A stretch of 64,000 nucleotides of DNA from Pelodera strongyloides. Lineage: Eukaryota; Nematoda; Chromadorea; Rhabditida; Rhabditidae. Every line of letters starts with the position of its first letter. Within the stretch, counting starts at the first letter, position 1. The stretch spans positions 1 through 64,000 of the forward strand of contig JAANDG010000028.1 of the NCBI GenBank assembly GCA_036852015.1. Reading direction: 5' to 3'. Position numbers and translations under genes: made by a program. Shown in pieces: positions 14,501-30,760 of this stretch. The notes beneath the pieces were generated by a model. It saw only the letters and a list, made by a program, of their open reading frames with translations, was not told the origin of the DNA and did not search any database.

Positions 14501-17500
14501 TGTGGACGAGCATGAGGAGCAGAAAAGAACTTCGGATTCGGTGGCGCAGTGGCTGAGGAAGGAGGCGGGAAAAGGGCGGAGGACTGGTAAGGGCATGGGT
14601 TGGGAGACCTTAGCTTGGGTAGGTATTACCACGGTGAGTGCCGCAGTGCTAGAGGAAGGAGGCGGCCAAGGAACGCAGGACTCGTGAGAATGTCTTGGTT
14701 ACCGCGGGATGCCGTAGTTGTTACTTGTTACCTTACAATTAGCTCGAGGCTCGGTGAGACGTTATCTTGTACTTATCTTGTAAAGATGTTTGGTATGATT
14801 TGGATTTGGGGGAATCTTTCCTTACCTTAGCCTTTCGTTGTGTGTCTTTGACAGACGACGTGGGTCGTAGAAATGTTGTGGGCTTGTAACTTGTAACTAA
14901 AATGATTCGAAATTTTAATGTATGCATACAAGTGCCAGTCCCTGCCTATCAGGGTTCGATAGTATAGCGATTAGGTTCTAAACGAAAACTACTCCGCCAC
15001 TTTGCAAATTTACAGGTCGCGAGCGGGTCGGTATCCTCGGCGCAATGGAGGATCCATTCGAGACAGTACCGCCGATCAGCGCCGATATACCAACAGCGCC
15101 CAATCAGCAAACCTGGAAGAGTATCATTGACAATTCAAGGAGGTCAGTGTCATCTAGTGTCATGATGTCACAGAGTGTATTTGCGTCTTAGCAGCAGATT
15201 TTCTAGTAAGCTATAAGGTCCGAAACAGGAAAGTGTGAAGCGAGGTTCCATTATAATAAGCTGAATGTTTCTGCCATGACATAACACGCGAGCTGTGCTG
15301 AACTTGCATTGTGATTTGTGGTGTGGTGACGTTGTTGAGATGTGCTCTTTTTAGTGGCTGGAGGGGTTTTATCACTTCTTTTATTTTAGATGCCCTCAAC
15401 CACTACACCCTACTCCACGACCGTCGCCGGCGTGTCCGCCCACCAGGCTCCTCGAGTGGAGGGCGTTCTCGGCATCGCTGGGATTTGTGCCGGCGGCCAG
15501 TGAGGTATGTATGCGTGACCAAATTACAGAATTTTAGAATAGTGGTAATATAGCTAAGCTCGGGGTTCCTTCTTTATTATATCTTGATGGCTTTACTATT
15601 GGTTTCCCTTTATTTTCGATTTTCCACACACAATAACTGTCACTTTGCACCAAATGAAAGCATCATGCAACCTGAACCTTTAAATAAATTATTATTATTC
15701 TGCGGGTGGCTTTTTGTATTGTATATAGTGTTCAATGCTCACACAAGACGAAAAAGTGTGTAGGACTCTCCGCTTTGAATCCGGGCGTGAACCTCTCCGT
15801 TATTCTAGAAGAGAAGAAAACATTGAGACAAGTTGGCATTTAGGTTCCTGTCAATTTCCACCGCGATCTGAAGCATCTCGATCAGACCGGATGTCGTGAA
15901 GTGCACAAAATGGCACTGATTTACGTGGCACCCGGAATGACGGTATGTTATTGGCTTTGCGTGCCTCCGACAGGATAGTAGGAGTAAAGAATTCACCTTT
16001 GACACTTTTTTTTCATAGACTATAGTTTTCATAAATTTGTGGTATTGCAGTTTGTTTTTAGGGGTAGACTAGTAAAATCTAGCAACAAGTATCACTGCAC
16101 AGTACATGTTCCAATACAGTCTATCTATTTGGGAGTTTTCGTTTTTCGTAACTGTTCTCATTTATCGACTTCAGGAGAAGAACGCGATTCTGACGACGAC
16201 AACTAGTTCGAAGGCCTTTTCCGACTTTTGCGATGAGTTGGGCTGGGAGGTTGTGGTAGGGCGCGGGCATGAGGGCTACACTGGAGGGCTGCCCAATGAC
16301 ACCCCCGCCACGTACTATGCCACCCCCGAGACTGAGGTTGGTGTTTGTCGTTTGTTGTTTCGTATACAAGGTACAAGGCTACAAGGAGTTCAATATCAGC
16401 TATTGTAACGAGCAGTAGCCCGATTGCGGAGTTAATAGACCAAGTACTAACGTCGAAAATTGAGGTGTGTTGTACTACGGAGGTTATTTCCGAGTCTCTT
16501 ATATGACTCAACAAATTGTGACCTTAGTCACTGGATTATAGTTTTTTTTGTCGGATTAAAGTTGAAGTTTCTATTTTATGCTTTCAAGGTGATCTTCCAC
16601 GTGAGCACGAAGTTGGGCGGTGATGTGACACATAAAGTCAGACATTTGGGAAATGATGAGGTCGGTTTTTATTGTAGTTTACTGTAGTAAGCTCCTTTAA
16701 AGTGCGAAAAATCATAAAAATAAAGCTGTGGTTTGGCGAATACCCGTGTTTTGTAGAGAAGATTTGTGAAACTATACCCAACTCAAATCAGGTTCGAGAT
16801 TTGCATCATGTACGTGACTTGTGGCCTTTTTTCGTGCATCCTCTTAGGTTCCCGTACTGGATATTAGAAAGGAGCGCTGAGGGAAAATAAAATAACGGGT
16901 TCCCTTTTCAGATCCATATTGTGTGGAATGAGTGCCGGCGCGCGTACAAGCGCGAAACGATCGCCACCAAGTTCTGCGATGTGTTGATCGTCATTGAAAA
17001 CGCTGATGACGATGTGTACCGCGTCCGCGTGGAGACTCAGGACAACCTGGACTTTGGACCGCTCTTTGATGGTTAGTTTATTGAACTTACAGATAGTAGT
17101 ACTGCGTTTAAAGCAGTATTGACCTTGTTTTGACTTTTTGAACAAAAACTAAAACAGTGCAAAATATCAAAATGACATGGTCACAACTTACAGGTAAAAC
17201 ATATTTGTGTGCACTTCCTCATTTTTCAAATTGGACGGGCACCGCGAAAAGAACACAGTGTTTGTTTGGGAGAGTGTGCCATTAATAGTATGGTAGCGTA
17301 CAATATGGAGCTGTACGGCTAGAGTACGGCGAAAAAAAGGTGCAATGCTGCCTGAACAGGACATCGGCTTAGTAGCATGTTTCATGGAAGCGTTTTCTAA
17401 CGCACAGGCGCGTTAAGATAATAGCATGTCCAACTTCTACGATAAGGAAGTGTTTGAGAATCCCAGCGATCGACATTCGCATTAGAAAATTGATTCTTTT

Positions 17501-17752
17501 TCCTATGAGTATAATAAGAATACGTATTCATTTCAAGGCGCATTGGTGGGCGTATCAGAGCTTGCGGCGTTGGTGCGAACCACGGCGATCAACGCGTCGC
17601 GTGCCTACCGTTTGGCGAGAGATGAGCACACCAGACCGCTGCGACACCGCGATACTGTATTCAAGGAGGACACGAAGAGACACGTCAGACAGACACACTT
17701 GTCGGACGCGGTTAATTCTCTTTTCGCCCCTTCGCTATTGGCGTGCCAGTGA
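78..17752 (+). CDS. hgap-1: Ral GTPase-activating protein subunit alpha (RalGAP alpha), 5' end missing
   Basis: Catalytic alpha subunit of the heterodimeric GAP that switches off Ral GTPases. Exons read: 78-235, 1156-1242, 1610-1721, 1975-2098, 2450-2537, 3018-3113, 3532-3722, 4321-4444, 4755-4853, 9418-9510, 9805-9978, 10253-10372, 10608-10745, 11003-11164, 11454-11610, 11807-11913, 12620-12767, 14011-14179, 14438-14586, 15016-15142, 15390-15504, 15844-15942, 16175-16336, 16589-16660, 16912-17071, 17538-17752. All phases agree, giving about 1,148 codons. The last five exons form the Rap/Ran-GAP domain: VIFHVSTKL, then RHLGNDE with the Asn-thumb asparagine, then IHIVWNECRRAYKRE, DVLIVIENADDD and FGPLFDGALVG. 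The N-terminal part (FLIFYQEL, VVIARYWLIRW) is helical-repeat-like, as in the human protein. A serine/threonine-rich linker lies at 9805-9978. A further in-phase exon at 3868-3927 is possible. The symbol is that of the worm orthologue and was assigned from memory. Confidence 0.9.
295..518. repeat. Foldback element in RalGAP intron
   Basis: The arms at about 295-346 and 466-518 are inverted copies of each other (CGCATTCGAGTTGGGCAAAA on the left, its reverse complement on the right), enclosing about 120 bases. There is no coding capacity, so this is a MITE-like palindrome. It lies in the intron after the first visible exon. Confidence 0.75.
538..660. repeat. Short tandem repeat built on ATACTGTAATTGT
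   Basis: Units of about 60 bases repeat ATACTGTAATTGTGCTACTG and CGGTTATTCT with minor changes. The same core occurs singly near 258. It is intronic with no gene content. Confidence 0.6.
1562..1609 (+). repeat. Tandem duplication of a 3' splice site
   Basis: The string TATTAGTCTGTGTTGCTTGC occurs twice in a row. The first copy ends in CCCTTAG and the second in the CAG used for the exon starting at 1610. Both copies end in a usable AG. Confidence 0.65.
4854..4976. repeat. Direct repeat, copy 1 (123 bp), starting at a splice donor
   Basis: Begins exactly at the GT donor of the RalGAP exon ending at 4853 and matches 5684-5806 with about one difference over 123 bases. The shared block runs from GTACGATTTTCATTACATTG to TTCGGTGTAAGTGGT. 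Confidence 0.85.
5469..5500. repeat. Poly(T) tract
   Basis: About thirty T bases in a row inside the large RalGAP intron, directly followed by GGTGGTGAACC. It may be the tail of an inserted element on the minus strand. Confidence 0.6.
5533..5694. repeat. Dispersed repeat, uninterrupted copy (empty site)
   Basis: The block from CCCTAGGCGTCAAAAGCC to CCACCTACTCACAAAGTACAA is repeated at 8587-9039, where it is split by a 293-bp insertion. This copy shows the uninterrupted target, with TAA at 5557-5559. Confidence 0.85.
5684..5806. repeat. Direct repeat, copy 2 (123 bp)
   Basis: Near-identical to 4854-4976. Its GTACAA start abuts the dispersed repeat at 5533-5694. An inverted relation exists between GTGTGTTATCCAC just upstream and GTGGATAACACAC inside the copy. 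Confidence 0.85.
8587..9082. repeat. Dispersed repeat, second copy, interrupted
   Basis: Same sequence as 5533-5694, split by the element at 8613-8905. It continues on the right to about 9082, where a TTAA palindromic element abuts. Confidence 0.8.
8613..8905. mobile_element. 293-bp MITE, TGGGGTTTCC termini, TAA target duplication
   Basis: The termini are inverted repeats of about 57 bases (TGGGGTTTCCATG on the left, CATGGAAACCCCA on the right; inside the arm TGTCAAACCGCTGTCCATG). TAA flanks both sides (8610-8612 and 8906-8908), and the empty locus at 5557-5559 has TAA once. Three-base TWA duplications are typical of PIF/Harbinger MITEs. No transposase is present. Confidence 0.85.
9085..9262. 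mobile_element. TTAA palindromic MITE, copy 1
   Basis: Starts TTAAAGCAAAATACCGG and ends CCGGTATTTCGCTTTAA, so the ends are inverted repeats bounded by TTAA. Family consensus ends are TTAA-AGCGAAATACCGGC followed by GGTTTTTGAAAC. There is no coding capacity. It lies in a RalGAP intron. Confidence 0.85.
12231..12633 (+). repeat. 110-bp tandem repeat carrying a 3' splice site and exon start
   Basis: Units start at 12336, 12446 and 12556 (period 110), with an older diverged unit near 12231. Each contains TACTGTAGCTACTACTG, then TATTTCAG and TGTCTGATGAGTG. Only the last unit continues into the open exon at 12620-12767; earlier copies run into CCGCGGCCCTAGTGAATTAG with a stop in frame. Confidence 0.9.
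12768..14010. other. 1.2 kb RalGAP intron, AT-rich
   Basis: I see no exon, RNA gene or named repeat in this intron. It is AT-rich with many stops in all frames. Confidence 0.5.
14541..14692 (+). repeat. Local duplication of an exon 3' end and its donor
   Basis: The exon end GAGGAAGGAGGCGG ... GGACTG followed by GTAAGG at 14587 reappears diverged at about 14639-14692 (AGAGGAAGGAGGCGG ... GGACTC followed by GTGAGAATG), with a second GT donor context. Confidence 0.55.
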
Positions 17753-17756
17753 CAGA

Positions 17757-17866
17757 TGGATGGGCTATGGGCGCACTATTCAACGGTGTAGTTTGTAGTT
17801 TGATTATGTGGGATTTGGAAGGCTATGGCATACTATGCAACGGTGTAGTTTGTAGTTTGGTTCTAT
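17757..17866 (+). repeat. Tandem duplication in the RalGAP 3' UTR
   Basis: CAACGGTGTAGTTTGTAGTTTG occurs twice about 60 bases apart with similar flanks (GGCTATGG before, ATGGG after), directly behind the stop codon. Confidence 0.6.
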
Positions 17867-18132
17867 GGGCTTATACTGATTGATTGGCGTGCTGATGCTG
17901 ATATTAACTTCGTAGCCGTAGAGTTAATACCGTATCTTCCAAAGCGTAGCTACTTTTTAGTCTTGGCAAAAATGAAACGACTTTGAGGTTTGTGAATCCT
18001 TCGTACACTCTTGAGTAAGGACGAATTAGAATGCAATTTGTTTCCGTTGCGCTTCTGCTAATTATGGACTTCTTGATCAATATGTATTTTACTTTTGTAT
18101 AGTTGCAGTTTACATTTACAAACTCTTACTCC

Positions 18133-18283
18133 CGTGGCCGTAAGCCGTATGCACGAACGCCGGGCGCTTCCCAGTGGGAGACCAGAGAAAGAGAGGGATC
18201 ACGCGAACCAGTGACACGTAGAGGCAAATCATCCCACCCAGGGAGGATCCCGGTGTCCGTGCATACGGCCACGGAATATCTTA
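18133..18283. repeat. Foldback sequence downstream of RalGAP
   Basis: CCGTGGCCGTAAGCCGTATG near the left and CATACGGCCACGG near the right can pair, enclosing about 110 bases. It lies in 3' flanking DNA between convergent genes. Confidence 0.55.
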
Positions 18284-19060
18284 ACCTTTAGGGGAAGCTT
18301 CCTTCGTGTCTTGTTGATGACTTTTCATAATTTATTCATTTTATTTATAATCATAACACCAGCTATTAATTCTGCGATTTCTCTACTGTGATGATAGTTT
18401 TCTTTGTGTTTTTTTTTTCGTATTTCTTTTGGAGGGATCATCAATTCTTTACACGCGTTGCGTTGCTCTATTCTGAGGAAATTCTGTTGGGGTTGCGGGT
18501 TTCAGCAGAGCAAACGGAGCGGCGATATTTTTGCACCATCCGATAGCGTACCAGGAGTATGCGAACGCGCGTACGAGCAGTTTTGCTTGAGGTTGGTGCC
18601 TGGATGGCGCACGGTAAAGAAACTGCCGCACTAGGCCCTAGTATTTAACCCGCGCACGGAAAATTTTGCTGGATGGCCTGTGGCTCGCTCTTGACTGGCA
18701 CCCAGCGCGCCCGCACAAAGTTTCTTCTCCTTATTTCTTATATATGTACGCTATTATGTGATTGTGATATGGATTAATGCTGTGAGACCCTCAACTTGTT
18801 AAATTATCTTATACTACAAGCTTATCATGTGCCTTTTTGTGCCTTAATTATATGTCTACTGGGCGTGTTCTCTGTTTAAATTTCCTTTGACCGACTCATT
18901 TTTCCCATTACCTTTAACCGTTTAGAGGATTACCCCTGTGAGAGTTGAGAAGAGAAGAGAACCTCTTAGCATAAAGGGAAGCTATACTCTATATCCTTGG
19001 GTTAAGTTAAAGATTTGCGGATAGTTAGGTCACTGCTTGTTTGATTGTTTGCTATATACG

Positions 19061-19238
19061 TTAAAGCGAAATACCGGCCGGTTTTTGAAACGCATCGCGG
19101 TCAACTGAATTCTTACGTATTTATGCTAAGTTACTCGAATTTAGCTCGATTTTTGTATTCTAATTCGTGTTCATTTGCATAAGTTGCATAAGAATCCAGT
19201 TGATCGCGATGCGTTTCAGAAACCGGCCGGTATTGCAC
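19061..19238. mobile_element. TTAA palindromic MITE, copy 2
   Basis: Begins TTAAAGCGAAATACCGG; the right arm reads GATGCGTTTCAGAAACCGGC. The last bases of the right terminus are degraded. Confidence 0.8.
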
Positions 19239-19743
19239 ATTCGTGATTCATCATTCTTAAACTGCTGTTTCATACTGCTTTGCACTTTGCATAATTCTAC
19301 TTCTGCGTCTAATATAATAGTCAAAATTGTGTTGTGATGTTCTGGATTTTGTGATTTTGCCCAATGTTATGTACCCTGCTTTTTGCTTGTATATGCGTGT
19401 TGTAGTAATATAATGTAATATTGAAATATAAAATTTTTTGCAAAACCAAGATTTGATCCATTTGTGGCATGGGACTTTATTAGGAGATAGTGAACAAATG
19501 GGATGCAAAAATGAGAGTTTGTTTACGGTGTCGTTTGATGTATTTGGGGGATGTATAAGCTAGGAGTAGTTCTTGTTGTTTGGGGAGCTTTGAACTGATA
19601 ATTTAAAATGGAATTAAAAAATCTTAGGTAAACAATAAGAATACGGTAGAAATAGAGCTCGTTAACCAACAGTTCGGATGGGGGTGGAGTTCCTTGCTTG
19701 CGTACATACGGGCCATACGGCTACATCGGTGTGCATTCAATGT

Positions 19744-19921
19744 TTAAAGCGAAATACCGGCCGGTTTTTGAAACTCATCGAGTGCACCAGCATTCTTATA
19801 CAGCTTATGCAAAATGGCAATAAATTAGAATAAATAAAATCGAGCTAAATTCGAGTAAATTAGCATAAATGCGTAAGAATTCAGCTGTCCACGACGCATT
19901 TCAAAAACCAGCCGGTATAAA
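19744..19921. mobile_element. TTAA palindromic MITE, copy 3
   Basis: Begins TTAAAGCGAAATACCGG; the right arm ends near CCAGCCGGTAT. It sits about 70 bases beyond the decarboxylase stop codon. Confidence 0.8.
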
Positions 19922-19991
19922 AGGAATGTAGTGTTTTTCACAAATCTGTTCCTATAAAACACAGTTGTGGGTAAAAACGGGGTATAGTGTA

Positions 19992-25826
<5,835 letters not shown>

Positions 25827-28467
25827 ATTGCCAAGCCTGCATATAAAAAAATAGTTTTATATACAATGTTACTAATACTTTTAGTGTATTAGACACATCA
25901 AAAACATGTGCACAAAAATATTGGACATGTAAATTGAAGATACCGAGTTGTGCACTCACGCCACAAAAACCAAAGAACATAGGAAACTATATGAAAATGA
26001 ATATAAAAGAACAAGTGCAGCAACAGGAGCTCTCACAACAATATTAGCGTTGAATGAGTCCATGGTTTTACCAAAAGGTTTCCTGTAGATGACCATAGGT
26101 AAATGTTTCCTTGTCATGGTATCTATCTAACAACTAGCTTCCTAAAATTGGTCGAATTTTAAATTTTATATCTTCAAGTTCCACACATTCCATCATCACT
26201 TATTTCAAAATGTCAACTACATAGCATGTGTGAAACGCAAATGTGTAGGTGCTAGTGAGTATGCTAATATCGGTAATATAGTTCTATCTTTGCCAATTGC
26301 GTTTCAAGAAGTTGATGTAAACGTAGCAAAAATATTGTCCAGTCAATTTCACGAAACTATTCTTTCCAATAGTTTCGCTATAGCTTATTGGAAATCGGAA
26401 ATTGCCTTTTTGCCAACTTTTCCACTTTCTTGTTTCAATTTCGGTTATATGTAAAGTCGGAGATTCTGAAGTTTCATGACTTATGCGAGTGATTTACATG
26501 TGGAAAACTCGGTATTGTAGAAGTCAGGAGGAATAATTGTCTCAAGAAAACTAAATGTTAAAATAACATGAACATAAGAAGATGCTTCGATTAGGTGCTC
26601 ATGTCAAAGAATAAAAATACGTATAAAAATGATCATGCAATACCGCTGAGATAGACGTAGCCAAATACACGTAGCTTAGGCTCCATTTATTATTAGGAAA
26701 GTTTCAACGCAACTGATATCAATTTGTTATATTTTTAATAGATCCTCTTTTAAAAGAAAATGACAGCTGAAGGTCATACTGTAGGAAGCTGGGTGCACTG
26801 TTTATCATTCCCGTTTTCTATGTATAAATATTCAAATCTTCAGTATCAAGTACTCTAAAAAGTGGACAGGGAGAGAGAGAGAGAGAAAGGTTTGCTAACA
26901 TATTAGAGCTAAACATGCTAGCTATCAGAGGGAACCGACAGAAAGAGAAATCGAGAGAGATATGGAAAAAAAAGTTGCTAGACACATCAGTCGAGCTTTT
27001 ATGAAATTTGATGATTATTATGTAAGAAAAAATTGTTGGTTAAAATATCAAAAAAATAAACCAACACTAAGGGTTCAGAGAGATTCTATACACCTTTGCT
27101 CATGTATTATATTGGTAGACAGGTTTCTTGGACAGGATGTAATTATGCACTCTATGCATACGTTCATGTGCAGGGCTTTTGTTACTCAATCAGAAAACGC
27201 AATGATATGCTCGTATTGTTATAACGGAATGAGAGTTGATAGTTGAGAGACAGACAGACAGACAGAGAAATATATTGAAAGAGAGGAGTGGGAGAAATAG
27301 AGAGAGAGATAAGTGAGAGAATAAGGGAGCGAATGAAAGAATAAGAAGAGAGAGAGAAGTAAAGGAGAGAGAAAAAATATTGCAAAGAAAGAGAACACAC
27401 ATAGAGAGAACAGAGAGGGAGAGAAATATCGGAATCACAATCGCATGACGTGATGTAGAGGCAAGAAAATTCATGCGACCAGAAATAAGTATGTATACAT
27501 AACCACATGAATGTACTTACGAGGGTGTCTGAAAAGAAGTGAACATTTTACTGTATCTTCTAGCTCAGATGGGTGGGGCACACTCCGGGTTCAACATAAT
27601 TTCAAAATTGCTCCGAGCTACCCGGGGAGCAATCTGTCCCACCATTCACCATAAGCCCTACCCCAAGGCTGATGCTGCTGATAGACTAGAGAGGCTCAAG
27701 AAGGGGTAGGACTCCACTGCACTGATAGTTAGACCTTATTTTTGAAGCCGACAAGTAGCGATTGCACACTATTGACTATTGAAACGTCCGAGTGCATGGC
27801 ACACGAATCATGCCATCGGACAATTTCTTATTTACAACTCTGCCAAATCAAAAATGCTCAAAAATCTTTTTGAAGACCTGTACTCAGGAATCATCAGTAA
27901 ATATTATAAAATACTAATAATGAAATAAAAAGAAGTCAAACATCAAGTACGAAAAGTTACGACGCTTACAATAGAAGTAAATATTGTAATATCACGTATT
28001 CCGGTGTTCCGCATGACTATTAGTGAATGATTTTGCGCAATTGTGTCATGAATACAAATAGCATTTTATTGAAAGGGTTGATCATCTCTTATTCAGTTCC
28101 CGTCATCAGTATTATTACCACTGGAAAGAATAACTGTCACTGAAGTTTTATTTATATTGAACCGGTCAACAATATAATTGAATGACTTTGACTAGCGATC
28201 TTGCAGTTTCTGCACATGAAAGCCTAGCATATTGATTGAGTTACTCGAACTGACGACGCGATGCATGTCTGTTCCGATGTGACCATTGACATATAATTGA
28301 AATTCGTAATTAGGTTAGGTAATTTAATTGAAATCAAATACGTAATCCTCCAGTAGCGTCCGATCGGTTCGGCATTTTATATAGCAAATGATATACAAAC
28401 AAAATTAAGACCAATGGCTTGTGGTTCGATTACTCTTGTTAATAATTCATGTAAAACAAGGTTAGAC

Positions 28468-28473
28468 GAGAGG

Positions 28474-28514
<41 letters not shown>

Positions 28515-28531
28515 CGAGAGAGAGAGAGAGA
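28468..28531. repeat. (GA)n microsatellite
   Basis: A GA run interrupted once by GGGCGA. Confidence 0.9.
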
Positions 28532-30354
28532 TGGGGATGGAGGGAAGGATTGAATGTGCTTTACCAATTACAAAAGTGACAAATGGTTTCCGGAGGAGGC
28601 GAATCCTAACAATACAAAAAATATATATTTGGGCGGGAATGATTCACCGGGTACCTTACTTACGTCTCTAAACCTACTATTCAACAACGGCGTAATTGAG
28701 ACTGGGAACTTCAGTTGGGGGGAATTCTCCCACTTTTCCTTCCCCTAGGGGGACAAAAACGTCCCCAATGAAGTATGACCAGGTACAGAATTATTGATTG
28801 AAGAAATTATTGAATTAGAAATTTGATTATCAATGAATGCCTGAAGCACATCGATGCACACTTCGACAAATGTGGACATATGAAATCAAGAAAACTCTAA
28901 TAATAAAAATCAGTAATTGTGGTTAATTGTAGTTTCCCATACGTGCCAAATGGCCATGGGAGTGTAGTTATTCCGTTTTTCTTTAAAAACAAATGTATAA
29001 TTAGAACTACTGACAAGTAAGAAGAGCTCATAACAGATTATTTTAGAGACATAAATTGTATGGTACAATGGAAGTACGACACCTTAGATAGAGACGATGT
29101 AATAACACACAGAAGTAATGTAGCAATGTATTCCAACTAACGAATGTTAGCGATGGTACACAAAGAAGAAGCACTAGTGCTATTAAGCTTAAACGTAGGA
29201 GTTGTAACCTAACGACAGTAAGCCGGCGGTAAACAGGAACAAAAAGAATAAAAATCAGAGGAGTGCTGAAGCTTCACTGTGATTTTGCTAGCCTCTATTC
29301 TGGCCGGGCCATAACTGTCAATAGGTCATTATCATATCAAAAAAACCTTATCTTATGTGTACTTTTGAGCAGTAGAGACAGGGTCACACGGGAGCTCGTT
29401 TGTCTGTGTTCCCTTGTTAAAAGGTCAGGCGCGTGGAAAATAAGTTCTTTGATAGTTTTGTCAAAGGTCAGGCGCACAAAAAAAGCCTGGTCGGATCGGT
29501 CAAAAAGCGAAGATTTCTTTGCACGCATTGCAAATGGGAATACGATTATTTTTTTGTTAAATTATTAGGTTTTTCAAAAGATAGGTTTGAAAGGATAGAC
29601 ATGCAACATGAGTGTTCGTAATAAATCAAACTAATTACGGTTTTTAGTTCTCATATTCGATTATATTGTATGATGTGGTGACCGTCGACCCACCACTTAA
29701 AATAATAAATCTTTATTGGTCGAAAAAAATGAGGCAAAAACGTGAATTTGAAAAAAAAGACCAAAAGGAACCCCAAGGACCAAGGTGTCAGTGCAGTAAG
29801 TACACCAACATAATAACAAGGGATCTTGTGTCCGTGTGTGTAAAACGTACTGTAAATCTGCTCGAAATTGTTTAGTGACATAGAGCAATTCAATATAGAA
29901 TGACTTCAGCGCTATATGGCTCAGTACAGGCTTGGGGCTTGGCATACGCTAACCACACCTATGATATTAGGACTGAAGTTTCAAAGCAACAGATCGAGGG
30001 TCAGTACCTAGGTAGAGCTGCGGGACTTTACACTTTACCTCCCTTATTGTGCCTAATTTATAATACATATATAACATATAAGATATATTAATACCACCCT
30101 GTGCCTTATTCATAATATAACATATTATATTCACTTGAAAACACCAATTTTTCGCTGATCTTGCACGCACAAATCACACGGCTTATCTATGTGCGTCTTT
30201 ACTATGCGAAGATAACAGAAATACAGAAAAGCTCTTTTTGGTTTAATAGTTCCAGACTGGTTAGTGATTATTTCAATATTTTTCTGATCAAATTTTGAAA
30301 ACGCGATTATTTACTTCCAATAAACAAGCGTTCCAGACAATAAACCATTATTAT

Positions 30355-30537
30355 TTAAAGCGAAATACCGGTCGGTTTTTGAAATACATCGTGTATAACT
30401 GAATAGTTACGTAGTTATTGCAATTTGCTCATATTTAGCCCGATTTTTTATTATAATTTACGTTCATTTGCATAAGATGCATAAGAATGCCGGGTGTGCT
30501 CGATGTGTTTCAAAAACCGGTCGGCATTTCGCTTTAA
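30355..30537. mobile_element. TTAA palindromic MITE, copy 5
   Basis: Begins TTAAAGCGAAATACCGG and ends CGGCATTTCGCTTTAA; both ends are intact. It lies 220 bases upstream of the 30761 gene. Confidence 0.9.
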
Positions 30538-30750
30538 TGTTATATGTACACCCGATGTCTAACATACTAGATTTCTTTACTTCGCTTCCATTCCATAATC
30601 ACTTTCTGTAGCTGAGATCAGTTCAGTATGACACTTCTCCCGTACTAAATTACAATGTCATAGCTTTTTTTTCTTCTAATTGAGTTTATTTTACACTTCT
30701 TGAATACTAAGCCAAATTGGCCTGGTACTTCGTTGATACTAACATTAAGA

Positions 30751-30759
30751 TAATTTCAG
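30751..30759 (+). promoter_or_regulatory. Candidate spliced-leader acceptor
   Basis: TAATTTCAG lies one base before the ATG at 30761, with no upstream exon in reading phase. This is the usual layout of a nematode trans-splice site. Confidence 0.55.
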
Positions 30760-30760
30760 G

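Larger units (their letters stand above)
25827..30750. other. 4.9 kb gene-poor intergenic region
   Basis: Lies between the divergently oriented decarboxylase and the 30761 gene, so it should hold both promoters. Apart from GA-rich stretches (27287-27435, 28468-28531) and one palindromic element, I find no exon-like sequence or RNA gene. Confidence 0.6.

Noticed and set aside
27521..27545. GAGGGTGTCTGAAAAG, reminiscent of a mariner terminus
   Set aside because: No inverted partner and no transposase remnant seen nearby.
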